A DNA stretch of 41,133 bases from a virus (IMGVR_UViG_3300039210_000045:1-41133), one strand, 5' to 3'. Positions 14,736 to 25,145 are shown, numbered from the stretch's first letter. Notes: generated from the letters alone by a model not told the origin. Made by a program: numbers and translations.

Positions 14736-16295
14736 ATGGCAAGTAGCGCACAACCTGTTAGGATTGGCCCCTTTACTGGTGGACTCAATCTTTACTCAGA
14801 CCCGTCTACAATCGGTGACACTGAATGTGCGGATATTAATAACTTTGATATTGATTTAGATGGAACATTAGTTAGTAGACCACCTTTAATGCCACTTTCA
14901 GGACCAGGTACTAATGGATTACGTATTATTGGATATTTTACTTGGACTGATGGAGTAGTATATATTCTTGCATCATCTAGCACTACTACTTATCAATATA
15001 ATACAAGTACATTAGTATGGACTACTATCACTTCTACATTTCCAGCAACTTCAATGGTACAGTACAATAACACAGCTTATCTTGTAAGTCCTTTTGCTAG
15101 TGCTAATCCTGGGGGTAGTTGGAATCCTACAGCGTTATTTGTAGCAGTTTCTACTATGCCTCATGGTGTGACTGCTGTAATGTATAAAGAACGTATGTGG
15201 ATTGGTTCCGGTACTGGACACACTAGTCCATCAAGATTATTCTTCTGTACTCCATTAGGAGGCGCAGGTACTGGTCCTGGAGGTACTTGGAATGTAGCAG
15301 ATTTTATTGACATTAATAATGGTGATGGACAAAACATTATTGAAATTATTAGTTTTAATGGTGCTATTATTGTCTTTAAACAAAATAGTACGTACATGTT
15401 TGCATACGATAGTCAACCTACAAAGGGTGCTGTTCAAACTCTATCAACTATTGGAATAGTTGATAGAGATTGTGTAGTAGTTTATGAAGGTGTTATGTAT
15501 GTCATGTACTCAGGATATATATACGCTGTAACTAACTGGAATTGGGAACAAGTTAATATTAAAGTTCCATTTCAGTATGTCAATACTAGGTCAGGTTTAA
15601 CTAGAAATGACTATTCACTTTCAATTGTAGGTAATAGACTTATTTGTAGATATTTTGATACTTATTATATTTATGGATTAAAAACTAAAGTTTGGAGTAA
15701 ATGGACATTTACTTCTGATTTAGATATGTTTCCTCATAAATTCTTTAAGTATCCTACAGCTGATCCAGTAACTGGTATTGCTAAATTTTACTCTAGCTCT
15801 GCTTTACTTATTGTTGTTACTGCTAAAGGCTTTCAAACATTTAGAGATACATATACTTCTACTGAAAGTGAAAGTATGAATGTATCTGTAAGGTCTAAAA
15901 CGTACAATTTTAATGTACCTTATTCATATAAGAGATTATTTTGGTGGGGAGTGGATTTACTTACAAATAGCCCTATTACTGCTAGAGTAATTCCAGTCAG
16001 TTACGGAACTCCTGTTACATGGGGACAACTTCCTACACTTACTTGGAATAGTATTTCTACTCATATGTGGTCCGCTCCTATTGATAATATATTAGATGTT
16101 AGTGATAGTGCTGATATTAGAAATACTTCAGGTATTCGTATGTTTGTAAAGTTTTTAAAAGCTCTTAGATTTCGTCAACTTGCTTTTGATCTCAGTAGTA
16201 CAGTAGATGGTACTACAAATACAGGACCACTTAGACTTTTTAGTATCACAGCATTTGTAGCTAATAAAGAACTTTCTAACAAGAAGATCAACTAG
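14736..16295 (+). CDS. Tail nozzle (tail tubular B-like) protein
   Basis: About 519 residues, beta-rich throughout, starting with the PVRIGPFTGGLNLYSDPSTI pattern common to podovirus nozzle proteins, followed by DINNFDIDLDGTLVSRPPL. It probably forms the distal tube, as T7 gp12 does, below the adaptor ring. A GTG at 14721 is also open, but no ribosome site precedes it; the ATG at 14736 has GGGA 9 bases upstream and gives the expected N-terminus. The HNH gene upstream overlaps the GTG but not the ATG. Confidence 0.8.
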   Translation: MASSAQPVRIGPFTGGLNLYSDPSTIGDTECADINNFDIDLDGTLVSRPPLMPLSGPGTNGLRIIGYFTWTDGVVYILASSSTTTYQYNTSTLVWTTITSTFPATSMVQYNNTAYLVSPFASANPGGSWNPTALFVAVSTMPHGVTAVMYKERMWIGSGTGHTSPSRLFFCTPLGGAGTGPGGTWNVADFIDINNGDGQNIIEIISFNGAIIVFKQNSTYMFAYDSQPTKGAVQTLSTIGIVDRDCVVVYEGVMYVMYSGYIYAVTNWNWEQVNIKVPFQYVNTRSGLTRNDYSLSIVGNRLICRYFDTYYIYGLKTKVWSKWTFTSDLDMFPHKFFKYPTADPVTGIAKFYSSSALLIVVTAKGFQTFRDTYTSTESESMNVSVRSKTYNFNVPYSYKRLFWWGVDLLTNSPITARVIPVSYGTPVTWGQLPTLTWNSISTHMWSAPIDNILDVSDSADIRNTSGIRMFVKFLKALRFRQLAFDLSSTVDGTTNTGPLRLFSITAFVANKELSNKKIN

Positions 16296-16303
16296 AGGTT
16301 ATC

Positions 16304-16570
16304 ATGGCTAACGGTGATTTTGCTTCTTATTTGGCTGGTGACAATCAGGGTGGTTTTAGCAATTATGCTGCGGGAAATAAAGTATATGGTGGTGGGCGCC
16401 CTAACCCTACCTCTGGTCCTGTTGATAAGTCTGGATATGCAGAACGTGACAGACGTGCTAAAGCAAAACGAAACGCTATGCTTCGTAGACTTAAAGCACG
16501 ACAAAGTGGACGATATATGTCCAGTGACAATTTATCCCCAGAAATACCAATGCAAGGAGCAGGTGTTTAA
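16304..16570 (+). CDS. Small basic hypothetical protein
   Basis: An 88-residue protein with a Gly/Asn/Tyr-rich first half and a strongly basic helix at about 47-68 (ERDRRAKAKRNAMLRRLKAR). It lies 8 bases after the nozzle gene and 1 base before the next gene. Its size and basic helix suggest a small internal virion or assembly protein. No family is recognised. A longer reading in another frame starting at 16314 is rejected in favour of this one. Confidence 0.65.
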   Translation: MANGDFASYLAGDNQGGFSNYAAGNKVYGGGRPNPTSGPVDKSGYAERDRRAKAKRNAMLRRLKARQSGRYMSSDNLSPEIPMQGAGV

Positions 16571-16571
16571 A

Positions 16572-17300
16572 ATGATAATTAATGATGGTGGTGGAGGTAC
16601 CACAGGTAGTACAGGTGGAACTCAAGCACAAAAACAAGCTATGGCTAATTATTTTGGTGTAGGTAAAAGAGCTACTTGGCCTGGAAAAGCTACACCTAAA
16701 CCTGCTGTAAGAGCACCTGCTAAAAGAGTTAATACACCTGCTAGATCAGGTGCTATTGCTCGTAGAGTTAGTGCTCCACGACAACAATATTCTGGAAATG
16801 GAAGAACTACTGCTGTTTCTAAACCTGCTGTTACTAAACCTGCTGCTGTTGCTGCACCTGCTCCTAGACCTCCTGCACCGCCAGCACCTCCTAGTATTGA
16901 ACAATTCTTACGTGGAGATACTGCATATATGGGTCAAGAGGCTGGACTTAAAGCAGGTATGGATCAGTACAATACTGACTATAATCAGCGTCAAGCACAG
17001 TATGGTACTGAATATAATATGAATAAGGATAATCTTGCTAAAGCTTTGACTGAAGCTAATACTGGTATGACAGATGACTATGCTTCTCGTGGAATGTTAA
17101 ATTCAGGTACATATGGTACTGCTTATGCAGATCAGCAAACTGAATATAATGGTCGTCAAACTGCTCTTGATAATGCTCGTAATCAGTGGTTATCAGAACA
17201 ACTTTCAGGTCAGACTGCTGCTACTAGTGAATCAGCATTGTCAGGACAGAAAGCTAGGCAAGATGCTATTAACCGCCGTGCCGCTCAATACGCCGTGTAG
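16572..17300 (+). CDS. Internal virion / tail-associated protein
   Basis: A 242-residue protein. The first 120 residues are Ala/Pro/Arg/Lys-rich and probably disordered (repeats of KPA and PAP type). The second half is helical with a DDYASRGMLNSGTYGTAYADQ-like segment near 170-190, seen in many actinophage tail or internal proteins. The frame is open up to 16314, but the start at 16572 lies just past the stop of the preceding gene and has AGGAG 12 bases upstream. It belongs to a run of internal virion proteins that ends with the 1684-residue protein. Confidence 0.65.
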   Translation: MIINDGGGGTTGSTGGTQAQKQAMANYFGVGKRATWPGKATPKPAVRAPAKRVNTPARSGAIARRVSAPRQQYSGNGRTTAVSKPAVTKPAAVAAPAPRPPAPPAPPSIEQFLRGDTAYMGQEAGLKAGMDQYNTDYNQRQAQYGTEYNMNKDNLAKALTEANTGMTDDYASRGMLNSGTYGTAYADQQTEYNGRQTALDNARNQWLSEQLSGQTAATSESALSGQKARQDAINRRAAQYAV

Positions 17301-17308
17301 GGATTATC

Positions 17309-18685
17309 ATGCGACAATCTGTAGATTATGGATCATATAATAAACCTACTGGTCTAGGTGGAAGTGCAACTTTTCAACAGCTTTTACATGGTACTTCTGC
17401 TCAACCACAGAATCCTTATGGTCTTCAAACTTTTAAGGATATGTTAGCTACTCAAGGACAGACTCCTTTTACTGGTGGAGCACCTTGGTTAGATCCTTCA
17501 CAGAGAAGTTATGTAGGAGGTTCTTCTGCACAAGGAACAGAAGGACAAGTAATTCCTCCTACTAATCAGCCTATTCCTCCGTGGCAACTTAAATTATTAC
17601 AAGATGCTAATAAACCTTCTGATACTTCTGTAGCACCTAGCGGTCCTTCTGCATACGATCAATACCAGCAAATGATTGCTCAATTTGATCCACATAAAAT
17701 GGCTTCGGATCAGTATGGCCCACAGTATGCTATGCTTGATAGACTTAATAAAGATGCACAGACACGTTATGGTGCTAATAATAAATCAATGGGGGATATG
17801 TACGCTGCGTTACAGGCATCTATTAAAGGTGATGCTACAGGAATTAGAGGTAATTACGATACTACAGGACGTGCATTAGATCAAAATTATACTGATACTC
17901 AAAAAGAAGTAACAGGATATCAAGACGCTTCTAGAAATAAAACAGCAGAATTAATGAAGAATCTTGGAATTCAAGCGGCTGCTCCTACAGGGATTGGTCG
18001 TATGAATGAGTCTGGTGATAGATGGAATAAGTTAATGGCTGCATCTAACTTATCTAACACTGATGCTAATGCTCAACGTGAAGCTTCTGCTCTTAATTAC
18101 AATAATACTATGGGACAACGTGCTGGTTTTGAGGGTGCTGCTCAACAGACTGGATTAATGAATGGTCTTAATGACTTCATTAATAGTAATGAAGCAAAAC
18201 GTCTTGGTATTCAGGGGGAACAAAGCGGTACTGAATCTGGATATAAGATGAAGCTTATGGATATGTATGGTCAAATGGCAAGTAAACAAGGCACTAGTGA
18301 AGCTGATGCTTATAAAGCTGCACAAGCACAATCTAATAGTGATCGTACATTCAAACTTGCTCAAGATAATGCTGCAACAGCTAAAGATAAATACTCTCAA
18401 ACTCAAATGACTCCTTACGATAAACTTATTCAATCTGCTGGTGGGATGGGTCTTGATTCTTCTGGTACTGCTCCAACAACTGTTGCTGATTTAATTAAAG
18501 CTCAGTATGTTGGTGCTGATAATAATAAATTCCTTGATCCTAATCAAAGTCAATCTTTAAATGGAAATGAATTTATTAAGCAACTTATGACAGAAAATCC
18601 AGCTATTCTTGCACGACCAGGATTCTCACAAGCGTCTTTTGAAGATTTAGCAAGGCAATATTTTGATAATATGTACAAGAAATAG
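17309..18685 (+). CDS. Internal virion protein (probable)
   Basis: A 458-residue protein, rich in Gln, Ala, Asn and Gly. The first 120 residues are Pro/Gly/Gln-rich; the rest is predicted helical. It lies between another internal-type protein and the giant protein, with 8-base gaps on both sides. The set of three resembles the two or three ejection proteins of T7-like phages in order and composition, so a role in forming the ejection channel is inferred. No enzymatic motif is visible. Confidence 0.6.
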   Translation: MRQSVDYGSYNKPTGLGGSATFQQLLHGTSAQPQNPYGLQTFKDMLATQGQTPFTGGAPWLDPSQRSYVGGSSAQGTEGQVIPPTNQPIPPWQLKLLQDANKPSDTSVAPSGPSAYDQYQQMIAQFDPHKMASDQYGPQYAMLDRLNKDAQTRYGANNKSMGDMYAALQASIKGDATGIRGNYDTTGRALDQNYTDTQKEVTGYQDASRNKTAELMKNLGIQAAAPTGIGRMNESGDRWNKLMAASNLSNTDANAQREASALNYNNTMGQRAGFEGAAQQTGLMNGLNDFINSNEAKRLGIQGEQSGTESGYKMKLMDMYGQMASKQGTSEADAYKAAQAQSNSDRTFKLAQDNAATAKDKYSQTQMTPYDKLIQSAGGMGLDSSGTAPTTVADLIKAQYVGADNNKFLDPNQSQSLNGNEFIKQLMTENPAILARPGFSQASFEDLARQYFDNMYKK

Positions 18686-18693
18686 GATGAACT

Positions 18694-21600
18694 ATGACTT
18701 GGACTTCGTTATATCTTAAGCATTTAGCAGAGCTTACTGCTAAGAACAATGCTGCTGCGACCATTTATCAATCTCCTTTAGAAATTGCACGAAATATAAT
18801 CTCTAAAAATACAGGACAGTATGACTATAATAAACTTTCTGGAAATAAAAGTAGTGGTGTTGATCTAAGTCCTGGCAATATTGGTAGTGGAGCATGGTCC
18901 GCTGCTAAAGCTTCTTTGAATTTTATTGAAAGACCATTTTACGCTGGTCCTTCTATTGCTGAACATATACTTAATTCTAAAGACACAAATCCTTTTACAA
19001 GAACTTTAGGTGGTATAGGTTCAGGATTAGCTGGTGGACTTAGTGGTGCTGATCGTGGTACTTGGCAAGATACATATGCTAAGCATATTCCAGGATGGGA
19101 AGGACTTAATCCTGCATTAAAGTTTGTTGCAGGTATGGGTTCTGATGTAATGGGAGACCCTCTTACTTATGTTGGTCCTGGGGCTGTTAAAGCTTTATGG
19201 AAAGGTGGATTTAAATTAGCAGGAAAAGCTGGTGTAGGATCAGGAGTTGCCCCTAAACTTGCTAGGGCTACAAACACTACAGTTGCAGCAATTCCAGAAC
19301 CTAAACCACAAGTTCTTACTCCTGCAAGTTTGATTAAAAAAGACCTTGCTACTACAGGAAAAGCCTATACTTCTGATGCTGCTGCCACAAAATTTACCGA
19401 CCATTTATCAACATTGGCGGCCCGCGAACAGAAGCAACCTCTCAAGGTTACTCCTTATAATATTACTCATAGTTACCCTGAAATTCCATTGTCTGCACCT
19501 ACTCTTTCAGCGAGTGAATTAGTTGATCATGCTGTACTTAATACCGTTAGTAAGGGTTTTAATGATCTTCCTACTAAAGTTCATCCTAAAGGTATTAACA
19601 TTGACCCTATCTATAAAGCAGTCGAGACTCCTAAAGTAAAAGCCCCTAAAATTGTAACACCTAAAGTAACTGCGCCTGTAGGAAAAACTACTAGTATTGA
19701 TGAAATTTTAGCACCAGTATTAGGTGGAAAAGATCATACTTTCCTTTTTGAAGCTACAGGTAAAAAGCCTGCCATTGGTGCTAAAGGTGGCAGAATTAGT
19801 ATATCTAAAGAACGTCTTACTGGACTTATAAAGGCTGGTAAACTTGCTGATGATTCTGGATATACTATCAGGCTAGGTGCCAACGATACAGGTAGGGCTA
19901 TTTCCCTTGATAAGTTTGTAAAGGATGCTCACAAAGCTACTTTAGCAAAGACTTCTTCAACGATAAGTTCTTTCGAGGCTGAAGTCGCTGCTAAGGCGGT
20001 TTCGCAGGGTACAAAGGGAGCCGCAAAAGGGGGTAAGGCTGCTGAGCAGGCTGCTGTACCCGCTACTGAGGCCGCTACACTGAGAAGATTAACCCCTGGG
20101 GAAGTAGCAATTTGGCGTTCTAAACATCTTCATCTTACTACAGATGAAGTACAAACAATCTTTAAAGCTAGAAGTCCAGAGTCCGCTGCACAGCGTATTG
20201 CAGACATTAAATTGGCTAGAGCGGCTGCTACTGAAACTGGTAAGATTAAAGGATTCTCTGATATTCAAGGTGCAATTGATAGTGGCGCTGTTAATCCTAA
20301 AGACCCAGCGTTTCAAGAAGCACTTCAAAAGATTATTACTGCCACTGGTGTTAAAGGTAGAGGTATTAAAGGACAAGAAGTTGCTGCACGTAGAATTACT
20401 AAGATTCTTGAAAAGCAAGCAAAGCCAGGCGATCCTAGATTTACACCAGAAAATCTCAAGACTACACAAGATGCTGTTAAGGAGCATTTCGCACAGCGTC
20501 TAAACAGTCTAGTAGACAACCCTGTAGCAGATATGGCAAAGCAACGTGTTATTTCAGCTAAGGATCTTGCTATAGGTGTACTTCGTCATGGAGATACTTC
20601 AGTATTTAGTAAGACTAAGATTGTACTTAGTTCTGCACAGCATGAAGCAGTACAACGTGTTATGCAACGTGGCACTGAAAGTCAGATTTCAAAGCCTAAA
20701 GGTTGGCCTTTCCGTACTGATAAAAACGTACCTCGTACTTCAGAAACTCTAGGTTTAGGTGATGCAAAACACCCTTCGATGAATATGGGATCACAGTACA
20801 CTATTGGTAAAGACCTTCTTAATGAGGCCATTAAGTTGATTCCTCCAAAGCTTGCTGGACCTGCTAGAGAAATTGCTCTTTACGATACATATATGCCAAT
20901 GCTTCATGCTTCAGAGCAGATGCTACGTCAAAGTGGACTTCCTATTATTCTAGGTTATGGTGAAAAAGGATTACCACTTAGTTTACATGATATCTTCTCA
21001 GCGTTGCCTAAGCAGTTTGTACAGCATTACTTCTTTAATAAAGCAAGTGCTATTGATGTTAGTCAGTTTGGAAGAATCACTCAACAGTTAGTCAGACTTA
21101 CTAAAGAGGAAATTCTTCCAACACAGTTTGATGCTGCTGTTTCTAAGATTCTTCATGCTCCACGTAATTTAAAGGTAGAAACTGCTAGAGGCGGCCCGCA
21201 GTTTAGTAACTATGCTTCTATGAAGAAGTTTAGTAATCCGAAGGTTAAAGCGTCAATAGATCAATTTGTAATAGACATGTTTAAAGCATCTTCTGTTAAT
21301 ATTATGCAGGCTCTTACTAGAAATTCGGCAGAAGCATTAGTAGAGGTAGGTGCTCACGCTCAGAAACTTACTGACGCTGCTATGCAACAATTTGCTAAAG
21401 TTATTCTTGATGACAAAGCAATGCCTAGTGACATTATTGGAGTATTCAATAATCCTGCAAAACTCATTGATGAAGCCGCTGTAGGAGCAGGAGAAGTAAT
21501 TTCTGCTGATGCTAAGGACTTAGCTAAGATTCAACTTGAAATTCGTATGGCAACAATTGCTGATGGTCCTGGGATTGCTGTAGCAGCAAAAGCTGCTGAT

Positions 21601-23748
21601 AAATATGCTGCACTAACTAATCCATTAAGTAAAGTAAGAGAACGTACTGGATGGAGAGAATCTTTAGCTTCAGATAAAGCTACTATTGCTACTGAAATGT
21701 TTAGAGCAGCAGATGAAGAAGCTGCTCAAGTAATGAAAGATGCAGGTTTTGCTACTACTGATTTAGGTATGAGAGCAGAATTTGCAAACTATGTAGCAGC
21801 ATCCAGAGCGTTTTTTCCTCATATGGGTAATGAACAATTACGTCCTTTGTTGTTAGGTTATCGTAACCTTGCTCAACGTGATGCTATGTTATATACTGCT
21901 CAATTAAGTAAATTTGCTAAACAGTCTACTATTGAACAACAAGTAGAAGCTTTTAGGTATCTTCAAAAAGGTGAGACTGTTACTGATCCTGCAATGTCTC
22001 AAATTACAGATGACCTTGCAAAACTCTGGAATCAGGTGTTAGGAGATACTCACGATAAGTTTGGTTTTGTAGGCCGTAATGGTATTAGTGGTAAAGACCT
22101 ACAGGCCAAGTTTGAGCATTATGGTGTTAATCCTAAACAATTTCCTTTAGATTATGCTGATGTTGCTAACTCATGGAAAAAGTGGGACGTTAAAGATCCA
22201 TTAGAATTAGCTTCTAAAGTACATGCTGCTGCTCAGGCTGTTATTGCAGATAAAATTCTTGGTGCTTCTTTTACCATGAACTTTGGTGAGAAAGTTTGGA
22301 AGCCAGGTTTAGTTAAAGTTCTCAATACTGGTGGTCGTTCACGTATTGCTCAACTAATTGATACTTCAATGTATTATCCTAAAGATGTTGCACAGCAGAT
22401 GCACCTTATTGATAAGACATTAGAAGAATTTGCTAAGCCTGCTACTAATAATAAGTTTCTTCGTACTCTTGACTCTGCACTTCACTCATATAAAGCTGGA
22501 CTAACTATCTATAACTTAGGTCACCACGTACGCAATATGACTGGTGATGTTTGGCTATCAGCTATGGATGGAATGTCTAATCCAAAATACTATACTAGAG
22601 GGCATGTTGTATTAGCAACTCGTAATGCAGCACATCAAGGATTTGATGCTATTGCAGCGGCTAAGGCTGCGGGTGTTACTGATATGAATAAGTCTGTTCT
22701 AACAGTAATACACAGAGGCAAAGAAATTAAATTGTCTCCTGCACAAGAATATGATCTAGGATATAATGTAGGACTATATCCTAGTTATAGTGTTCTTGAA
22801 GACCTTAATATTGATGCTAGAGCAGCAGGAGATGTTACTACAAAGTTACGAACTAGAAGTCCTTTAAAAGGAAATGTACAAAAAGTTGCTGCTGGGGTAT
22901 CAGAGTATAGAGATCACTGGGTTAGAGCATCTCACTTTAATTGGGCTATGACACAAGCACCACTTAATAGTTCTAAGACACTAGAAGAAGCACTTAGAAT
23001 GGCAGCAGAAAAAGCTGGTGCTAGGGTAAGAAAAGTACACCCTGACGGTTCTGACTTGTCACAAATGGAACGTCAGGTTATGCGTCGTAGCATTTTGTTC
23101 TATTCTTGGATTCGTAAGGCTATTCCACTTGTGGCTACTGGTATGGTACAACGGCCCGGTCGTTTTATGATGTATCCAAAAGCTACGTATAATCTTGCAG
23201 AATCTCAAGGTATCGACCTTAAAAGCTTTGGTGACCAATTTCCTACAGACCAACTATTTCCCTCTTGGATGGAAGATGGTACTCAGGGTGTAATGGCAGG
23301 AAGTCCTGGAAATTATTGGCAATCAAAACCTGGTATTCCTGCTTCTGATGTAATGGATCAATACGGTACTAATCCTCTTGGTACATTAAGAACTATCATG
23401 GGTTCAACTAACCCATTAGCTAGAGTACCTTATGAAATGGCTTCTGGAAACAGTATGGGTACTGGCTCTAAGATTAAGGATAAGAGCGAGTATGTAGACA
23501 GTCAACTACCATTTGCAGGTTTCATTGATAAGATCACAGGTAGATCATTAAGTAGTGGATTTACACAACCGCTTAGTGTTGCAAAATCCAATGAAAATTA
23601 TGTACCTACTGTACCTGTATGGTTGCAGCAACTTCTTAATAAGAATCTTGGTGCGGGTGTTACTGATATGAGTAAACCTTCATATATCAAACAGGGTCAG
23701 TTTGCTGCTAGAGATGCTGCTGCTCAAGCGTATAGGGCAGGTGGATAA
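18694..23748 (+). CDS. Giant internal virion / DNA-ejection protein
   Basis: A 1684-residue protein, the largest in the window, mostly helical and without transmembrane spans. A recognisable patch near residue 1280 (YNLGHHVRNMTGDVWLSAMD) is typical of large virion proteins that travel into the host with the DNA. Its size, place after the nozzle and internal proteins, and place before two peptidoglycan hydrolases match the role of T7 gp16, but the transglycosylase of gp16 is here a separate gene (24476). The start ATG has AGGATG shortly upstream. Its stop overlaps the next ATG as TAATG. Confidence 0.75.
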   Translation: MTWTSLYLKHLAELTAKNNAAATIYQSPLEIARNIISKNTGQYDYNKLSGNKSSGVDLSPGNIGSGAWSAAKASLNFIERPFYAGPSIAEHILNSKDTNPFTRTLGGIGSGLAGGLSGADRGTWQDTYAKHIPGWEGLNPALKFVAGMGSDVMGDPLTYVGPGAVKALWKGGFKLAGKAGVGSGVAPKLARATNTTVAAIPEPKPQVLTPASLIKKDLATTGKAYTSDAAATKFTDHLSTLAAREQKQPLKVTPYNITHSYPEIPLSAPTLSASELVDHAVLNTVSKGFNDLPTKVHPKGINIDPIYKAVETPKVKAPKIVTPKVTAPVGKTTSIDEILAPVLGGKDHTFLFEATGKKPAIGAKGGRISISKERLTGLIKAGKLADDSGYTIRLGANDTGRAISLDKFVKDAHKATLAKTSSTISSFEAEVAAKAVSQGTKGAAKGGKAAEQAAVPATEAATLRRLTPGEVAIWRSKHLHLTTDEVQTIFKARSPESAAQRIADIKLARAAATETGKIKGFSDIQGAIDSGAVNPKDPAFQEALQKIITATGVKGRGIKGQEVAARRITKILEKQAKPGDPRFTPENLKTTQDAVKEHFAQRLNSLVDNPVADMAKQRVISAKDLAIGVLRHGDTSVFSKTKIVLSSAQHEAVQRVMQRGTESQISKPKGWPFRTDKNVPRTSETLGLGDAKHPSMNMGSQYTIGKDLLNEAIKLIPPKLAGPAREIALYDTYMPMLHASEQMLRQSGLPIILGYGEKGLPLSLHDIFSALPKQFVQHYFFNKASAIDVSQFGRITQQLVRLTKEEILPTQFDAAVSKILHAPRNLKVETARGGPQFSNYASMKKFSNPKVKASIDQFVIDMFKASSVNIMQALTRNSAEALVEVGAHAQKLTDAAMQQFAKVILDDKAMPSDIIGVFNNPAKLIDEAAVGAGEVISADAKDLAKIQLEIRMATIADGPGIAVAAKAADKYAALTNPLSKVRERTGWRESLASDKATIATEMFRAADEEAAQVMKDAGFATTDLGMRAEFANYVAASRAFFPHMGNEQLRPLLLGYRNLAQRDAMLYTAQLSKFAKQSTIEQQVEAFRYLQKGETVTDPAMSQITDDLAKLWNQVLGDTHDKFGFVGRNGISGKDLQAKFEHYGVNPKQFPLDYADVANSWKKWDVKDPLELASKVHAAAQAVIADKILGASFTMNFGEKVWKPGLVKVLNTGGRSRIAQLIDTSMYYPKDVAQQMHLIDKTLEEFAKPATNNKFLRTLDSALHSYKAGLTIYNLGHHVRNMTGDVWLSAMDGMSNPKYYTRGHVVLATRNAAHQGFDAIAAAKAAGVTDMNKSVLTVIHRGKEIKLSPAQEYDLGYNVGLYPSYSVLEDLNIDARAAGDVTTKLRTRSPLKGNVQKVAAGVSEYRDHWVRASHFNWAMTQAPLNSSKTLEEALRMAAEKAGARVRKVHPDGSDLSQMERQVMRRSILFYSWIRKAIPLVATGMVQRPGRFMMYPKATYNLAESQGIDLKSFGDQFPTDQLFPSWMEDGTQGVMAGSPGNYWQSKPGIPASDVMDQYGTNPLGTLRTIMGSTNPLARVPYEMASGNSMGTGSKIKDKSEYVDSQLPFAGFIDKITGRSLSSGFTQPLSVAKSNENYVPTVPVWLQQLLNKNLGAGVTDMSKPSYIKQGQFAARDAAAQAYRAGG

Positions 23749-24467
23749 TGCCTGTTAATTCAGATACTTGGGGAATTAAACTTAAAAGTCAACAAGGAAT
23801 TGCACCTGCTCCTTGGAACATTCAAGATATTCTTGCACGTAAAAATGAAGGTACAGATTACGCACAACCTACTCCTACCTTTGATCCTAATGCTGCTATT
23901 GATCGACGTACTAATATTGTCGATCAGATGGGTAATCAACAAAATGCTGCAAATGCTCAGGCTGTAGGAATTGCTCAACAAAAAGCTCAAAATGTTCAAT
24001 TACTTAAAGCACAAAATGATTACAGACTAGCACAAGCAAATCAAGCAAATCAAGGAAATCAAAGTTTTTCTTCATCACTAGTAAATGGTGGTGGAGGTTC
24101 TGATGTTAGAAGTAGATTAGTCAACATGGCTAGTACGATGAAAGGCACTCCATATAAATGGGGTGGAGAATCCACTAAAGGTTTTGACTGTTCTGGATTA
24201 GTACAGTATGTATATGGTAAAATGGGTATTAATATGCAAAGAGTTTCCCAACAGCAAGCTACGCAAGGTGTGAGAACGTCTATCAATAATCTTAAGCCTG
24301 GAGACTTAGTAGCTTGGGGAAGTTCACCTGCTACTGCACACCATATTGCTATTTATGCTGGTAATGGACAAATTTGGGAAGCCGCACATGCAGGTACTAC
24401 AGTAAGAACAAGGGCTATTAATTCCAATGAATCTGGAATTATGGGTATCTCTTTGAAGATTGGTTAG
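23748..24467 (+). CDS. NlpC/P60 peptidase, virion-associated
   Basis: A 239-residue protein. Residues 118-239 form an NlpC/P60 cysteine peptidase: FDCSGLV with Cys148, AHHIAIYAGNG with His199, and a third polar residue at His214 (EAAHAG). The family cuts the stem peptides of peptidoglycan. The N-terminal 100 residues are Gln/Asn/Ala-rich and contain RRTNIVDQMGNQQN (53-66), closely echoed in the next protein. No signal peptide is present. The place behind the giant ejection protein suggests a virion enzyme that opens the wall during entry, though a lysis role is possible. Confidence 0.85.
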   Translation: MPVNSDTWGIKLKSQQGIAPAPWNIQDILARKNEGTDYAQPTPTFDPNAAIDRRTNIVDQMGNQQNAANAQAVGIAQQKAQNVQLLKAQNDYRLAQANQANQGNQSFSSSLVNGGGGSDVRSRLVNMASTMKGTPYKWGGESTKGFDCSGLVQYVYGKMGINMQRVSQQQATQGVRTSINNLKPGDLVAWGSSPATAHHIAIYAGNGQIWEAAHAGTTVRTRAINSNESGIMGISLKIG

Positions 24468-24475
24468 GAGACGTC

Positions 24476-25144
24476 ATGGCTGTAGATTTCTATGGTAGAA
24501 CAGTATATGAATCTGCCAATGATCCTGCCACACTTCAACGACGTCTAAGTATTATTGATGATATGGGTCAGCAACAAAATCAATTTGTAGATGATAAAGT
24601 ACAGAGACAGAAACAAGCACGACAGGCTGCTATCAACTTAAAGCTTCAAAACTTAGCAACCGAAGGTGTTAATCAAGGTACACAGAATATGCAAAGTATG
24701 CAAAATGCTGGAAATACTGCTACTCGATCTAGTAGTGGTGCTGGTAATTCTTTTGAAGCATTTAAAAATGCTATTGGTCAACAAGAGTCAAGTGGAAATT
24801 ACGGAGCTGTAAATAAAGGCTCTGGTGCTATGGGTAAATACCAGATTATGCCTGCTAATATTGCAGGCAACAAAACTGGTTGGGATTATCAAGCTTTAGG
24901 ATATGATGTTACTCCTGCACAGTTTATTGCTAGTCCACAATTACAAGAAAAGGTTGCTAGTAAGTTTCTACAGGGGTACTATACTAAGTATGGACCAGCG
25001 GGTGCTGCTGTAGCGTGGTATGCTGGACCTAGTGCGGCTCAGAAATATGCTAATAGTGGTGCAGCTGGTACTAATGGACAGGCTGGTGGAAACCCATCTG
25101 TCAGTAGTTACATTCAAGACATACTGAATAAGATGGGGCTATAA
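24476..25144 (+). CDS. Lytic transglycosylase / resuscitation-factor-like lysozyme
   Basis: A 222-residue protein. Residues 92-200 form a lysozyme-like transglycosylase domain: IGQQESSGNYG with catalytic Glu104, then GAMGKYQIMP (117-126) and a GPAGAAVAWYAGP segment. It would cut the glycan strands of the wall. The N-terminus (RRLSIIDDMGQQQN at 22-35) matches that of the preceding peptidase, so both probably dock on the same virion part. The gene pair gives one enzyme for glycan and one for peptide bonds. Confidence 0.85.
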   Translation: MAVDFYGRTVYESANDPATLQRRLSIIDDMGQQQNQFVDDKVQRQKQARQAAINLKLQNLATEGVNQGTQNMQSMQNAGNTATRSSSGAGNSFEAFKNAIGQQESSGNYGAVNKGSGAMGKYQIMPANIAGNKTGWDYQALGYDVTPAQFIASPQLQEKVASKFLQGYYTKYGPAGAAVAWYAGPSAAQKYANSGAAGTNGQAGGNPSVSSYIQDILNKMGL

Positions 25145-25145
25145 C

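Noticed and set aside
16314-16571. N-terminal extension of the 16572 gene
   Set aside because: It overlaps the small basic gene 16304-16570 completely, gives a Val/Leu-rich random-looking peptide, and has no ribosome site.
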